Origin: Acidobacteriota bacterium
GTDB taxonomy: Bacteria > Acidobacteriota > Thermoanaerobaculia > Multivoradales > Multivoraceae
NCBI GenBank assembly: GCA_028877275.1
Contig: JAPPFP010000014.1
Coordinates: forward strand, 1-64,000
Reading direction: 5' to 3'
DNA length: 64,000 bases
Position numbers and translations under genes: made by a program. The notes under the pieces were generated by a model that was not told where the DNA came from, ran no database searches, and saw only the letters and a program-made list of their open reading frames with translations. This document shows positions 35,841 through 46,709 of the stretch, piece after piece; positions within the stretch are counted from its first letter, which is position 1; every line of letters starts with the position of its first letter.

Positions 35841-36290
35841 TGTCTTGATCTCCTTGTATTCGGACCGCCGACGCGGTGCAGTTGCAGGCCGGTGTTTGCC
35901 TGCTATGCGAGCCTCTTGTTCAGTCGCGCTGAACCTGCCGCTCGGGCCCTGACACACAGCAGGGCACTCGTGTCACTTTCTGTAGTCTTCTCGGCCGGAA
36001 CACCCGCCCAGTTGCCTAGGCAGGGCCCCGGGCGAACGAGAGACGACCCTCGGCCCAGAAGACGCGAGCCGCACAGTTCTGGCGGGGAACTCCCTAGGCG
36101 CTACTCGAGTGGGAAGCCACTCTTCGAGAACCTCCTCGGCGCCTTGGCGCACAACTCGGTTCCCGTGCGTCAAAGCACACCGTCGCTGCGCATCACATGC
36201 TCGGCCAGGAAGTGCCTGTATCAAGGGCTGGCCCAGGCGATCTCGCAGTTCGGGGACTCCGCAGGCTACAGGAGAGGGGATCCCATTGAG
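35841..36290. other. Intergenic stretch, nothing recognised
   Basis: About 450 bases with no convincing gene on either strand, no tRNA and no clear repeat. Long open frames here on the plus strand have no start signal and look like composition effects. Confidence 0.6.
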
Positions 36291-37118
36291 TCAATCCTCG
36301 CAGGCCCTAGCCGCATTCAGGTCTTGAACTCCGTATCCCTGGGTCACTCTGTACCAGACCTTGCCCCTGACCGACTCGCCAGTCGGGTACAGCCGTAGCC
36401 AGCGATGGACCAACTCCTCACTGTCGCTTTCGCCTGCGTCGATGTACCACGACTTGAACAATCCGGTTTCTCTGTCGAGGAGGTTCATGTGAACCAGCAG
36501 ATCCGTAGTCGCGGCAGCGAAGAGCCACTTACTCCCATTGTGGCTGCATCCGTCGAGCACCTTGACGGTGAGTTCGATGTTGTCTTCAGAGAACACCCAA
36601 CCGAAGCCTGTTGGCTCTCCCGGGCTAAACTGCTTCCAGTTGATCGCCCGCCACCGGCCCCACGTCCTGTGCAGTAGGCTCGCCCACATCACGAATCGAC
36701 CCTTCTCGTCTAGACAGAGAATGGTGCCGTGGCCGGCAGGCAAGTCCTCGCACTCCGAGCCTCTCCTGCGGTCGGGGTGGACGAACTCGATTCTCTCGGA
36801 TGGGGAACTGTAGCCCCAGGCTCCGTACGCTCTCACCATGAACCGGCGACTGCGAGAAAACGGCGGAAAGCCGATGACGTGCGAGGCACGCCCGTCCGGG
36901 GCGGGCGGAAGATGCACCAACGGCTTCCACAACGCAGCGATTCCGTCGGTGTAGACCAAGAACCCGTGCTCGTCGTTGTTGATGTCAGTGAACGAAAGTT
37001 CCAACTGGCTATCGTTCAACAAGCGACCCGTAACTTCGGTTGGTGTGTACTGCGACTGTAGCGGTGCTGCGCCAAGGCACAGTAGCAGCCAGATGTAGAG
37101 CATGAGTAGTCGGTTCAT
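36291..37118 (-). CDS. Secreted protein with one FWFF domain
   Basis: 275 residues. A signal peptide (MNRLLMLYIWLLLCLGAAPL) is followed by an FN3-like module (about 25-110), then one FWFF domain (about 128-245). Conserved marks are ILCLDEKGRFVMW, FGWVFSEDNIELTVKVLDG and NGSKWLFAAATTDL; the usual FWFF triplet is GWVF here. It ends soon after, at ARACED. This is the same domain found twice each in the metzincin and in paralogues 1 and 3. The gene has lower GC than the flanking chromosome. An AGGA lies about 10 nt before ATG 37118. The left copy of the 30-bp repeat lies 170 nt upstream, pointing toward this gene. Function is unknown. Confidence 0.8.
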   Translation of the reverse strand: MNRLLMLYIWLLLCLGAAPLQSQYTPTEVTGRLLNDSQLELSFTDINNDEHGFLVYTDGIAALWKPLVHLPPAPDGRASHVIGFPPFSRSRRFMVRAYGAWGYSSPSERIEFVHPDRRRGSECEDLPAGHGTILCLDEKGRFVMWASLLHRTWGRWRAINWKQFSPGEPTGFGWVFSEDNIELTVKVLDGCSHNGSKWLFAAATTDLLVHMNLLDRETGLFKSWYIDAGESDSEELVHRWLRLYPTGESVRGKVWYRVTQGYGVQDLNAARACED

Positions 37119-37288
37119 GGCTTCTTCCTAAGTGGATTTCGACGAGGCTATGGGGAGCCAACCCTCCGGCTGGGCAGCTTTAGGCTCGGAGTGGGAGACC
37201 CCTTCAAGACTGAAGCCTCGGACCGCTGCTTCGCGCCTGAGTTCTCCCATCTTGTCGGATCTTCTCGCCGTCCCGCAAGGTCCCCCAC

Positions 37289-37325
37289 GGGGGACTATAC
37301 TCGACAGTAACCATTCCTGAGCGGC
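37289..37325 (-). repeat. 30-bp repeat, copy L (inverted relative to R1/R2)
   Basis: On the plus strand GGGGACTATACTCGACAGTA followed by ACCATTCCTGAGCGG. Its reverse complement matches copy R1 with one mismatch over about 30 bases and copy R2 perfectly over 26 bases (GCTCAGGAATGGTTACTGTC, then GAGTA). A perfect 7-bp hairpin (GTCCCCC-AC-GGGGGAC, 37280-37295) overlaps its outer end. Confidence 0.85.
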
Positions 37326-37347
37326 GGGGTGGGAATCTCAGCCCGCG

Positions 37348-38475
37348 CTATAGCTTGAACCCGAGTAGAGGCTCATCCCCGAACTTCTCCGTCACATACT
37401 CGAGCAGCCGCTCGTAGCCTACTTCCACCTCTAGCGGGCGGAACTTCTCGTCCCTGCGTATCACCTGGCCGTCCGGTGTACGCACGGTCCATCTGCAGTG
37501 CACGCTCAGCTTGAACCTCTTCTTGCTGAGTTGCTCGTGAATCTGGACCGTAGGAGTCCTGAACTCAATCGTGGCATTGACTCGATCTTCGTACTCAGTG
37601 AACTCCTCGTCGAACAGCAGGTTCAGCATCTCCCTGTAGCGACTATCGGCCACTTGGGTGCCGAACAGTCTCGAAAAGGAGTAGAGATTCTGAAGCAGGA
37701 ACACGATGTCGCTATAGGGAGTCCGAAGCGTAAGGCGCTTCAGCCTGCCGCGCAGTAGTCCCGCGAGATCCTTCATTCTGGCATCGGCCGCCGCCCTCCT
37801 AACAGCATCGACATACTCAACCCAGTCGAACCTATGGTTCATGAAGGTCCTTGCGATTGGCGAGCTCCGCCCCGGCTTACCCGAAAACAGATTGGACACG
37901 TGTGGTCCGTCGACAAAGACGTATCTGTTGTGCACAAAGTCATTTAGCAGAGTGGAGAGAAGAATTTCTCCATTGGCATTACCATCTCTGTCCGACAGTG
38001 GGACCTTCCAGTCGTTCCTCAGCCGAGGGAAGATCTCGAACAGATTCCTGCACTGGGTCGACAGAAGAACCAGGTTGTCGCCCAGTTGTAGATTGAAGTC
38101 ATGGAGAATCCGCTTCGCCTCTGGGTCGTCTGGAACCACGACCATCCGCCCCGTCTCTGCGTCCAAGACTCCCGCAGGATGGTCAAAGCCTGCGAGCGAT
38201 CTGCGCAGAGCCTTCGTCTCAGCGTCGATGCGAGCGGCGATCCTATTCACTGAGTCGACCATTTGCACCGCGCTGCCGTACACAATCTCCCGACCGGGCT
38301 TGACAGTCTCGCTGATCACGAAGGGAGCGCTCCACTGATCCTCGCGAATCTTCGTGACTTCATTGGATTGCGCCTTGAAGAGTGCAATCGCTCCGTAGAG
38401 AAGCGGTGGATGTTGGTTGTTGTAGACAAAAGCCAAGATCTCTCTCGGCATTCTCCTCTTCTTTGACTTAGCCAA
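37348..38475 (-). CDS. Unknown 375-residue protein inside the inverted-repeat segment
   Basis: I do not recognise this family. It begins with a basic patch (KSKKRRMPREI) and is soluble, with no signal peptide or membrane segment. The first two thirds look helical, with LSTQCRNLFEIFPRL (about 140-155), LLNDFVHNRYVFVDG (about 180-195) and LLQNLYSFSRLF (about 260). The last 80 residues look beta-rich (HEQLSKKRFKLSVHCRWTV). TTG at 38475 has no Shine-Dalgarno; ATG at 38451 (MPREIL) sits just after AGAGGAG and may be the true start. GC content is clearly lower than in the flanks. Together with the HEPN-like gene it is the main cargo of the repeat-bounded segment; a defence role is possible but unproven. 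Confidence 0.75.
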   Translation of the reverse strand: MAKSKKRRMPREILAFVYNNQHPPLLYGAIALFKAQSNEVTKIREDQWSAPFVISETVKPGREIVYGSAVQMVDSVNRIAARIDAETKALRRSLAGFDHPAGVLDAETGRMVVVPDDPEAKRILHDFNLQLGDNLVLLSTQCRNLFEIFPRLRNDWKVPLSDRDGNANGEILLSTLLNDFVHNRYVFVDGPHVSNLFSGKPGRSSPIARTFMNHRFDWVEYVDAVRRAAADARMKDLAGLLRGRLKRLTLRTPYSDIVFLLQNLYSFSRLFGTQVADSRYREMLNLLFDEEFTEYEDRVNATIEFRTPTVQIHEQLSKKRFKLSVHCRWTVRTPDGQVIRRDEKFRPLEVEVGYERLLEYVTEKFGDEPLLGFKL

Positions 38476-38556
38476 GGTGTGTCGTTTCCGCTAGTGATTT
38501 GACTTGCTCTCGATCAGTCCGGTACCCCTTCAGTGTAGTCACTGGAGCATACCTTC

Positions 38557-38775
38557 ATGCCACGCAGAGACCTACGCAGCCGGGACGAGGAACGGTACCT
38601 AGAAGCACTCGACGAGGCAGGGGACAGGGTGCGCCTTGCGCGACGTGACTACCACGAGGCCCTCGACGACCTTGAGAAGCTAGAAGCCGTGGGTCCGGAG
38701 GGACCGGATGCCGACCCCGCCCTGGACGGCGACCTCTACGGGCCGAGACGGCGGGGACGGCCGAGCAGCCGATAG
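38557..38775 (+). CDS. Small charged coiled-coil protein
   Basis: 72 residues, strongly charged and helical, starting MPRRDLRSRDEERYLEALDE, with an Asp/Pro-rich tail ending RRRGRPSSR. GGAG lies about 10 nt before ATG 38557. It is the only plus-strand gene in the repeat-bounded segment, divergent from the 375-residue protein and convergent with the HEPN-like gene. The size and charge would suit an antitoxin or adaptor, but there is no recognisable DNA-binding fold and the function is unknown. Confidence 0.6.
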   Translation: MPRRDLRSRDEERYLEALDEAGDRVRLARRDYHEALDDLEKLEAVGPEGPDADPALDGDLYGPRRRGRPSSR

Positions 38776-38819
38776 TGACGGCCTTTGCAATGGGGATTAT
38801 ACGGAGTAGTTGCCAGCCT

Positions 38820-39407
38820 TTACTTCAGTTTCTCGAAGATCCTGCCAGCTTCTACAGAAGCAGCGTCCACTTCCTCGGCGAATGCCATCACCGAACCTTC
38901 ATCCCACTTCATGTCTGATATCACCTTCTTTACCGAAGCCTGATAGTTGAGGATCTGAGCGCCCCCTATGTCAGTAATCGGGTGTGCGTGAATCAGCGCG
39001 TTACGCTTGGGAATCAGTCCCTTGAACCGCCTGTAGCAGTTCTCTAGCTCCGTCCTAGACGCACTGCCGTTTCCCGTCCATCCGTCCAGCGCCTCACGAA
39101 ACCGCTTAGCTACGCCGCCAGAAGTGAGAGGCTTGCCCCGAGGGTATTCACCGACGAACCCCGGCTCAAGGCGCTCTATGGTGTAGATGATCGTCCACTC
39201 ATAGTAGGCGAACGCATAGACGGCTGTTCCCACCGCCTGCACGTATTGATCGCTGAAGGGAATCCTCATGTGGCCCATTAGACAGGCCGCTGCGGACACG
39301 TGGTTCGAGGCGCAGCTGCCCCTGTCGAAGTTGAGAAAGTGGTCAACACTATCAAATCTCCGATTCCCATCCGGGGATTCCGCCGTCACCGAGACATTCC
39401 CGATCAA
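38820..39407 (-). CDS. HEPN-like protein with Rx4H motif (candidate RNase toxin/defence protein)
   Basis: Up to 195 residues. The conserved part probably starts at ATG 39278 or 39269 (MRIPFSDQYVQAVG), because the upstream 43 codons are of poor quality and no start has a clear Shine-Dalgarno. It is all-helical in appearance, with FAYYEWTIIYTIERLEPGF early and KRNALIHAHPITD near residue 138. RNALIH fits the R-x4-6-H catalytic motif of HEPN ribonucleases, with Asn after the Arg as is usual. It lies 170 bp inside repeat copy R1. Genes of this kind occur in toxin-antitoxin and phage-defence loci; the activity here is inferred from the motif only. Confidence 0.7.
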   Translation of the reverse strand: MIGNVSVTAESPDGNRRFDSVDHFLNFDRGSCASNHVSAAACLMGHMRIPFSDQYVQAVGTAVYAFAYYEWTIIYTIERLEPGFVGEYPRGKPLTSGGVAKRFREALDGWTGNGSASRTELENCYRRFKGLIPKRNALIHAHPITDIGGAQILNYQASVKKVISDMKWDEGSVMAFAEEVDAASVEAGRIFEKLK

Positions 39408-39577
39408 GGCAGGACAGCTTCTATCGCCCGAATGTCTTCTTCGCGAAGAGCGAAGTGCTGTATGAGCGAGGCGTCTCTACGTTGTTCGGGCCAACGCTGC
39501 ACTCGGACTGGCAGCGAAGGCCCAACAGTTGCTCGAGAAGTGACAACGAGGAGGCTCGGCTAGTGGCGCTTTGCCCA

Positions 39578-39610
39578 CTCAGGAATGGTTACTATCGAGT
39601 ATAGTCCCCG
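39578..39610 (+). repeat. 30-bp repeat, copy R1
   Basis: CTCAGGAATGGTTACTATCG then AGTATAGTCCCC. It matches the reverse complement of copy L with a single C/T difference over about 30 bases, so L and R1 form inverted repeats bounding 37.3-39.6 kb. Confidence 0.85.
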
Positions 39611-39675
39611 TACGTGACAGAGGAGTTCGGCGAAGGTCGTTTGTTTGGGTTCAAGCTATAGTGCACCGTTTCCCC

Positions 39676-39710
39676 GCTCAGGAATGGTTACTGTCGAGTA
39701 GAATCCCCCC
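39676..39710 (+). repeat. 30-bp repeat, copy R2
   Basis: GCTCAGGAATGGTTACTGTC then GAGTAGAATCCCCCC. It is a direct repeat of R1 98 bp away and is identical to the complement of L through the first 26 bases, then diverges (GAAT where L has TAGT). The 130 bases after it, to 39844, hold no gene I can support. Confidence 0.8.
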
Positions 39711-39844
39711 TCACGGCGGCGACGCGGAGACCCTTCCGCCTTCGTCCCTGGCGCATGTCGTCCGGACGAAACCGGTCCGCCGGCCCTCCCCCCGGGTGGT
39801 TCACAAGGGGGAAGCGGAGGGCCGGCGAACCGTGAACTCGTGTC

Positions 39845-40536
39845 CTACAGGAAGGTGCACCTGGTCTCGTCGTTGCCGCTGTTCGGCGCCAGCTTGAGAC
39901 CGGCGGAGAACTGGAGGACGCCCTCCTCGGCGCCGTACTGCGGGTCGACCAACAGGACCTTCGGGCAGTTGATCTCGATCAGCTCGCCAGCGTTCTCTGC
40001 CGTGTCGGCGCCGCCGTGGACCATCTTCAGCTCGCCGGTCGAGCCGGCCTTCGCGGTCGTGAAGGCGTTGAACGACGCCAGCGTCGGCGGGTCGCAGGTG
40101 TATCGAGCCGGCCGGCTGGCGGCCGCGGTGGTCGCCCCGATCACCTAGCGGTGGACCGTCTGGACGCCGTGGTCGAGGTCCAGCTTCGACAGGGCCAGAC
40201 TGCTCTGGCCGTGCAACTGGAATGTCGGCGTGTCCGTCGTAGAGCCGGGCGTCGGCGCCTGCCAGGACGAGTAGTCCCCGGTGAGCGCCGCGACGCTCGA
40301 CGGGTCGTTCGACTTGCCCAGGAACGTGAACTTGAGCAGCGGGATGAGCCGGGCGCCCCATGTGAGCTGCCAGGTGCCCCGGAGCCGGTGAGCGTGTGGT
40401 GCTGACCCGCCCAGTTGCAGACGATCGTCAGCGTCTTCTCGTCCTTGCCTACCGGCGTGTACTCGACCTTTCGAGCTCTCGGTGACGGTCTCGCTCATGC
40501 CGCAGGCCAGCACCTCGCGCCGGGTCTCTCGCAATC
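39845..40536 (-). pseudogene. Decayed phage tail tube-like protein gene
   Basis: On the minus strand a tail-protein-like sequence can be pieced together: REVLACGMSETVTES, then VEYTPVGKDEKTLTIVCNWA, HHTLTG, GTWQLTWGARLIPLLKFTFL, a Thr/Pro-rich loop, and LSKLDLDHGVQTVHR. A TAG stop at 40145-40147 interrupts it, after which the same frame continues with VIGATTAAASRPARY and on to LKLAPNSGNDETRCTFL. There are three lesions: one extra base near 40470, one missing base near 40380 that restores frame, and the internal TAG. Pieces resemble phage tail tube proteins, in which a valine- or tyrosine-rich strand is followed by a Leu-rich LKFTF block. The 5' end is unclear. Confidence 0.55.
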
Positions 40537-40559
40537 CTCTACAGTCGTAGACTCGCCGG

Positions 40560-43802
<3,243 letters not shown>

Positions 43803-44831
43803 TCAGACCCGAGCCAGCAAGTCGACAACCACGTCCTCTGTCGTGGCGGCGCCGCCGCGGTCGGGGGATCGAGGGCCAGCCGCCCGGTGGGCGGCGAGGA
43901 CCTCCTCGACGCGCGACGCGGCGTCGCCGAGACCCACTCGGTCAAGGAGCAGTGCCGCGGCTGACACGGCGGCGATCGGATTCGCGATTCCCCGCCCCGC
44001 GATGTCGGGAGCGCTTCCGTGAACCGGCTCTGCCAGGCAGAAGCGTTCGCCGCAGTTGGCGGAGCCGACGACGCCGAGGCCTCCTACGAGAGCAGCGCCG
44101 GCGTCGCTCAGGATGTCGCCGTAGAGATTCGGCGCGACGATCACGTCGTAGCGCTCCGGCTCCAGGATGAGCCGGTAGACCATCGAGTCGACGAGTTGCT
44201 CCTCGACTGCGATCTCCCGGAAGTCGGCCGAGACCTCGAGCGCCGTCTCGCGGAAGAGGCCGTCGCTCAGGCGGAGGACGTTCGCCTTGTGGACGACGGT
44301 GAGCCGAGCTGGACGGCCTCGCGAAGCCGCGCGCGACTGCGCCAGCTCGCAGGCGAAGCGGACGATGCGTTCCGTCGCCCGGCGGCTGATGACCCGCTCG
44401 GCGATGGCCACCTCACCTTCCCTCTCCCAGTGTTCGCGGCCGGCGTAGAGCCCTTCCGTGTTCTCGCGCACGACGACGGCGTCGACGGCGCCGGTCTTGA
44501 GCGGCCGCAGGTTCGCATAGAGGTCCAGGCGTCGCCGGAGTTCGACGATGGGGCTGCGGTACCCATCCACCGCGTGGCTCGGCGAGGAGACGGCGCCGAA
44601 CAGGGCGCCGGCACAGTTCTGCAGAATCTCGACCGTCGCCTCGGGAAGCGCGCGACCTGTGCGCTCGAAGGTCCGCCAGCCCATCTCGGCCTCGACCCAT
44701 TCGATGCGGTCGCCGCAGACCGCGTTGACGACCCGTTCGGCGGCGTCAACGACCTCCGGTCCGATGCCATCCCCGCCGATGCGAGCGAGGCGGATCGGCG
44801 CCAACGCCGACTCGTCGCTGCTCGGTGTCAC
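43803..44831 (-). CDS. Homoisocitrate dehydrogenase
   Basis: 342 residues of the isocitrate/isopropylmalate dehydrogenase family. GGDGIGPEV is near the N-terminus and RENTEGLYAGREHW near 125; the family substrate loop with ENTEGLY favours homoisocitrate or isocitrate over isopropylmalate. Then come HKANVLRLSDGLF with the catalytic Lys, NLYGDILSD with metal Asp residues, and EPVHGSAPDIAG at the NAD site. It oxidatively decarboxylates homoisocitrate to 2-oxoadipate. GTG at 44831 lies 7 nt after the preceding gene, last in a four-gene operon with homocitrate synthase and homoaconitase, which decides the specific call over leuB. Confidence 0.87.
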   Translation of the reverse strand: MTPSSDESALAPIRLARIGGDGIGPEVVDAAERVVNAVCGDRIEWVEAEMGWRTFERTGRALPEATVEILQNCAGALFGAVSSPSHAVDGYRSPIVELRRRLDLYANLRPLKTGAVDAVVVRENTEGLYAGREHWEREGEVAIAERVISRRATERIVRFACELAQSRAASRGRPARLTVVHKANVLRLSDGLFRETALEVSADFREIAVEEQLVDSMVYRLILEPERYDVIVAPNLYGDILSDAGAALVGGLGVVGSANCGERFCLAEPVHGSAPDIAGRGIANPIAAVSAAALLLDRVGLGDAASRVEEVLAAHRAAGPRSPDRGGAATTEDVVVDLLARV

Positions 44832-44838
44832 GGTGCGC

Positions 44839-45357
44839 CTACCCCGCCGCCAACCGGCGCTTCGTCTGCTCGATCAGGCCGCCGGCCGCGATCATGGACC
44901 GCACGGCCGGGCTGAAGGGTGCAAAGCCAAAACTCGTTCCACCATGGCGGATCAGCGATTCATCGAGATCGACCTCCACTTCGGAGCCTTCTTCAAGCGC
45001 ATCGACCGCTTCGGGACAGACGATCGCGAGCAGGCCGTTGTTGAGCGCGTTGCGGTAGAAGATGCGCCCGAAGCTGCGCGCGATCACCGCGCCGACGCCG
45101 GCGTAACGCAGGCAGACCGCCGCCTGCTCGCGACTCGAGCCGCAGCCCCAGTTCCAGCCCGCCACGATCACGTCGCCGGAGCGAACGCGCTCGGCGAACG
45201 TCGGGTCGAGGTCCTCCAGGGCGTGGGGAGCCACTTCCTCCGGCCGGCTCTTCGTGTAGGTGTACCGGCCGGGAAAGATGACGTCCGTGTTCACGTGGTC
45301 GCCGTACCGGAAGACCCGGCCGCGAAAGGGCCGGCCGACATCGACCGGACCGTTCAC
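44839..45357 (-). CDS. Homoaconitase small subunit (LeuD/AcnB swivel domain-like)
   Basis: 172 residues, the size of LeuD-type small subunits. Key segments are [38 protein letters not shown] (the swivel-domain substrate loop with GCGSSREQ) and [19 protein letters not shown]. Together with the large subunit it isomerises homocitrate to homoisocitrate. GTG at 45357 overlaps the large-subunit stop as GTGA, which fixes the start; the frame stays open upstream but only as a shadow of the large-subunit gene. The YTYT after the DVI loop is in the specificity region and fits a homoaconitase assignment by context. Confidence 0.87.
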   Translation of the reverse strand: MNGPVDVGRPFRGRVFRYGDHVNTDVIFPGRYTYTKSRPEEVAPHALEDLDPTFAERVRSGDVIVAGWNWGCGSSREQAAVCLRYAGVGAVIARSFGRIFYRNALNNGLLAIVCPEAVDALEEGSEVEVDLDESLIRHGGTSFGFAPFSPAVRSMIAAGGLIEQTKRRLAAG

Positions 45358-46709
45358 TCCGTCACCTCCCGCGGATGGACGATCCGCCCGGCGATCGCGC
45401 TCGCCGCCACGACGGCGGGAGAGGCCAGGTAGATCTCGGCGCCGCGGTCTCCCATCCGGCCCTGGAAGTTGCGGTTCGCGCTGGAGATGCAGACTTCGCC
45501 CGGGGCCAGCACACCGAGGTGGTTGCCCATGCACGGGCCGCAGCCCGGGGTCCCGAAGACGGCGCCTGCGGCGACAAGATCCGCAACCCAACCGCGGCCC
45601 AGGGCCTCGCTCCAGACCTCGCTGGAAGCGGGAACGATGACCATCCGCGTGCCTCGCGCGAGCCGCCGACCGGCCATCACCCGGTGCACCGCACCCAGGT
45701 CTTCGAGGCGGCCGTTCGTGCAGGTGCCGATGAACGCCTGGTCGACCCGCACCGAGTCGAGTTCGCCGACCGCGACCGTGTCGTCGACCTGGTGCGGCCG
45801 CGCCACTCTGGGCTCGACTCCGGCGAGGTCGAGCACATGCCCGGCCGCGTAGGCCGCACCACGATCGGGATAGAGCGCCCCACTCTGCAGGCGGGCCGCC
45901 ACGGCCTCCACCGTTTCACCGGGTTCGGCGCCGCGCCCCGCCCGCCGGCCGGGCCGGGCGACGAGTCGTTCCGCGACGGTGCGGAACACCGCGCCGTCCG
46001 GGGCCATGTACGCGTTCTTCGCCCCCATCTCGGCCATCATGTTGACGAGCGCCGCGCGCGAGTCGAGGGTCAGCCCAGCGATGGCCGGCCCGTCGAACTC
46101 GACGCTCCGGTACAGAGCGCCGTCGGCGCCCAGGTCTCCGATCAGCGTCAGCGCCACATCCTTTGTCGTCACCCATTCGCCGAGCACTCCCTCGAGCCGG
46201 ATCCGGATCGACTCCGGCACCCTGAGCCAGAGCTCGCCGGTAGCCCAGATCACCGCCATCTCGCTGCGGCCGACACCGGCGCCGAACGCGCCCAGCCAGC
46301 CGAAGTGCGGTGTGTGGGAGTCGGAACCGAGGACCACATCGCCCGGCAGGACGAGCGCCTCCTCGCTCAGTACCTGGTGGCAGATGCCGCGCCCAACCTC
46401 GAAGAAGTGGCCAACGCCCTGCTCGGCGACGAAGGCGCGGACCTCGGCGTGGTTCCGGGCGTGCCGAACCGTCGGCGCCGGCACCGCGTGGTCGAGAGTG
46501 ACCGCCATCCGCTCCGGGATCGCCACCCGGTCCTGGCCGAACTGCCGCCAGATCTCGGCGATCGGCGCCGTGTTGTCGTGGCTCAAGGCGACGTCCGGCC
46601 GCGCGTCGACGATCTCGCCGACCGCGACCGACTCGTGGCCGCAGGCTCGGGCCAGCGCCTTCTGCGCGAAGGTCCGGGCGTTGTCGGCCGGCCGACCGGC
46701 CTCAGTCAC
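45354..46709 (-). CDS. Homoaconitase large subunit (LeuC-like, 4Fe-4S)
   Basis: 451 residues of the aconitase/LeuC superfamily. It has [20 protein letters not shown] at the start, [20 protein letters not shown] near 130, GTCTNGR with the first cluster Cys, and [13 protein letters not shown] with the other two. [12 protein letters not shown] near the end is also diagnostic. It dehydrates and rehydrates homocitrate via homoaconitate. GTG at 46709 overlaps the homocitrate synthase stop (GTGA), so all subunits are translationally coupled. On its own it could be isopropylmalate isomerase; the operon partners point to the lysine pathway. Confidence 0.88.
   Translation of the reverse strand: MTEAGRPADNARTFAQKALARACGHESVAVGEIVDARPDVALSHDNTAPIAEIWRQFGQDRVAIPERMAVTLDHAVPAPTVRHARNHAEVRAFVAEQGVGHFFEVGRGICHQVLSEEALVLPGDVVLGSDSHTPHFGWLGAFGAGVGRSEMAVIWATGELWLRVPESIRIRLEGVLGEWVTTKDVALTLIGDLGADGALYRSVEFDGPAIAGLTLDSRAALVNMMAEMGAKNAYMAPDGAVFRTVAERLVARPGRRAGRGAEPGETVEAVAARLQSGALYPDRGAAYAAGHVLDLAGVEPRVARPHQVDDTVAVGELDSVRVDQAFIGTCTNGRLEDLGAVHRVMAGRRLARGTRMVIVPASSEVWSEALGRGWVADLVAAGAVFGTPGCGPCMGNHLGVLAPGEVCISSANRNFQGRMGDRGAEIYLASPAVVAASAIAGRIVHPREVTE

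Noticed and set aside
35331-36398. 355-residue plus-strand open frame across the intergenic stretch
   Set aside because: No ribosome-binding site and no domain-like composition; it spans genes on the other strand with better start signals.
37289-39610. Tn3-family transposon ends, because the repeats start with GGGG
   Set aside because: Tn3 ends are 38 bp and finish with a conserved TAAG-like inner sequence that is absent here, and there is no transposase or resolvase in the segment.
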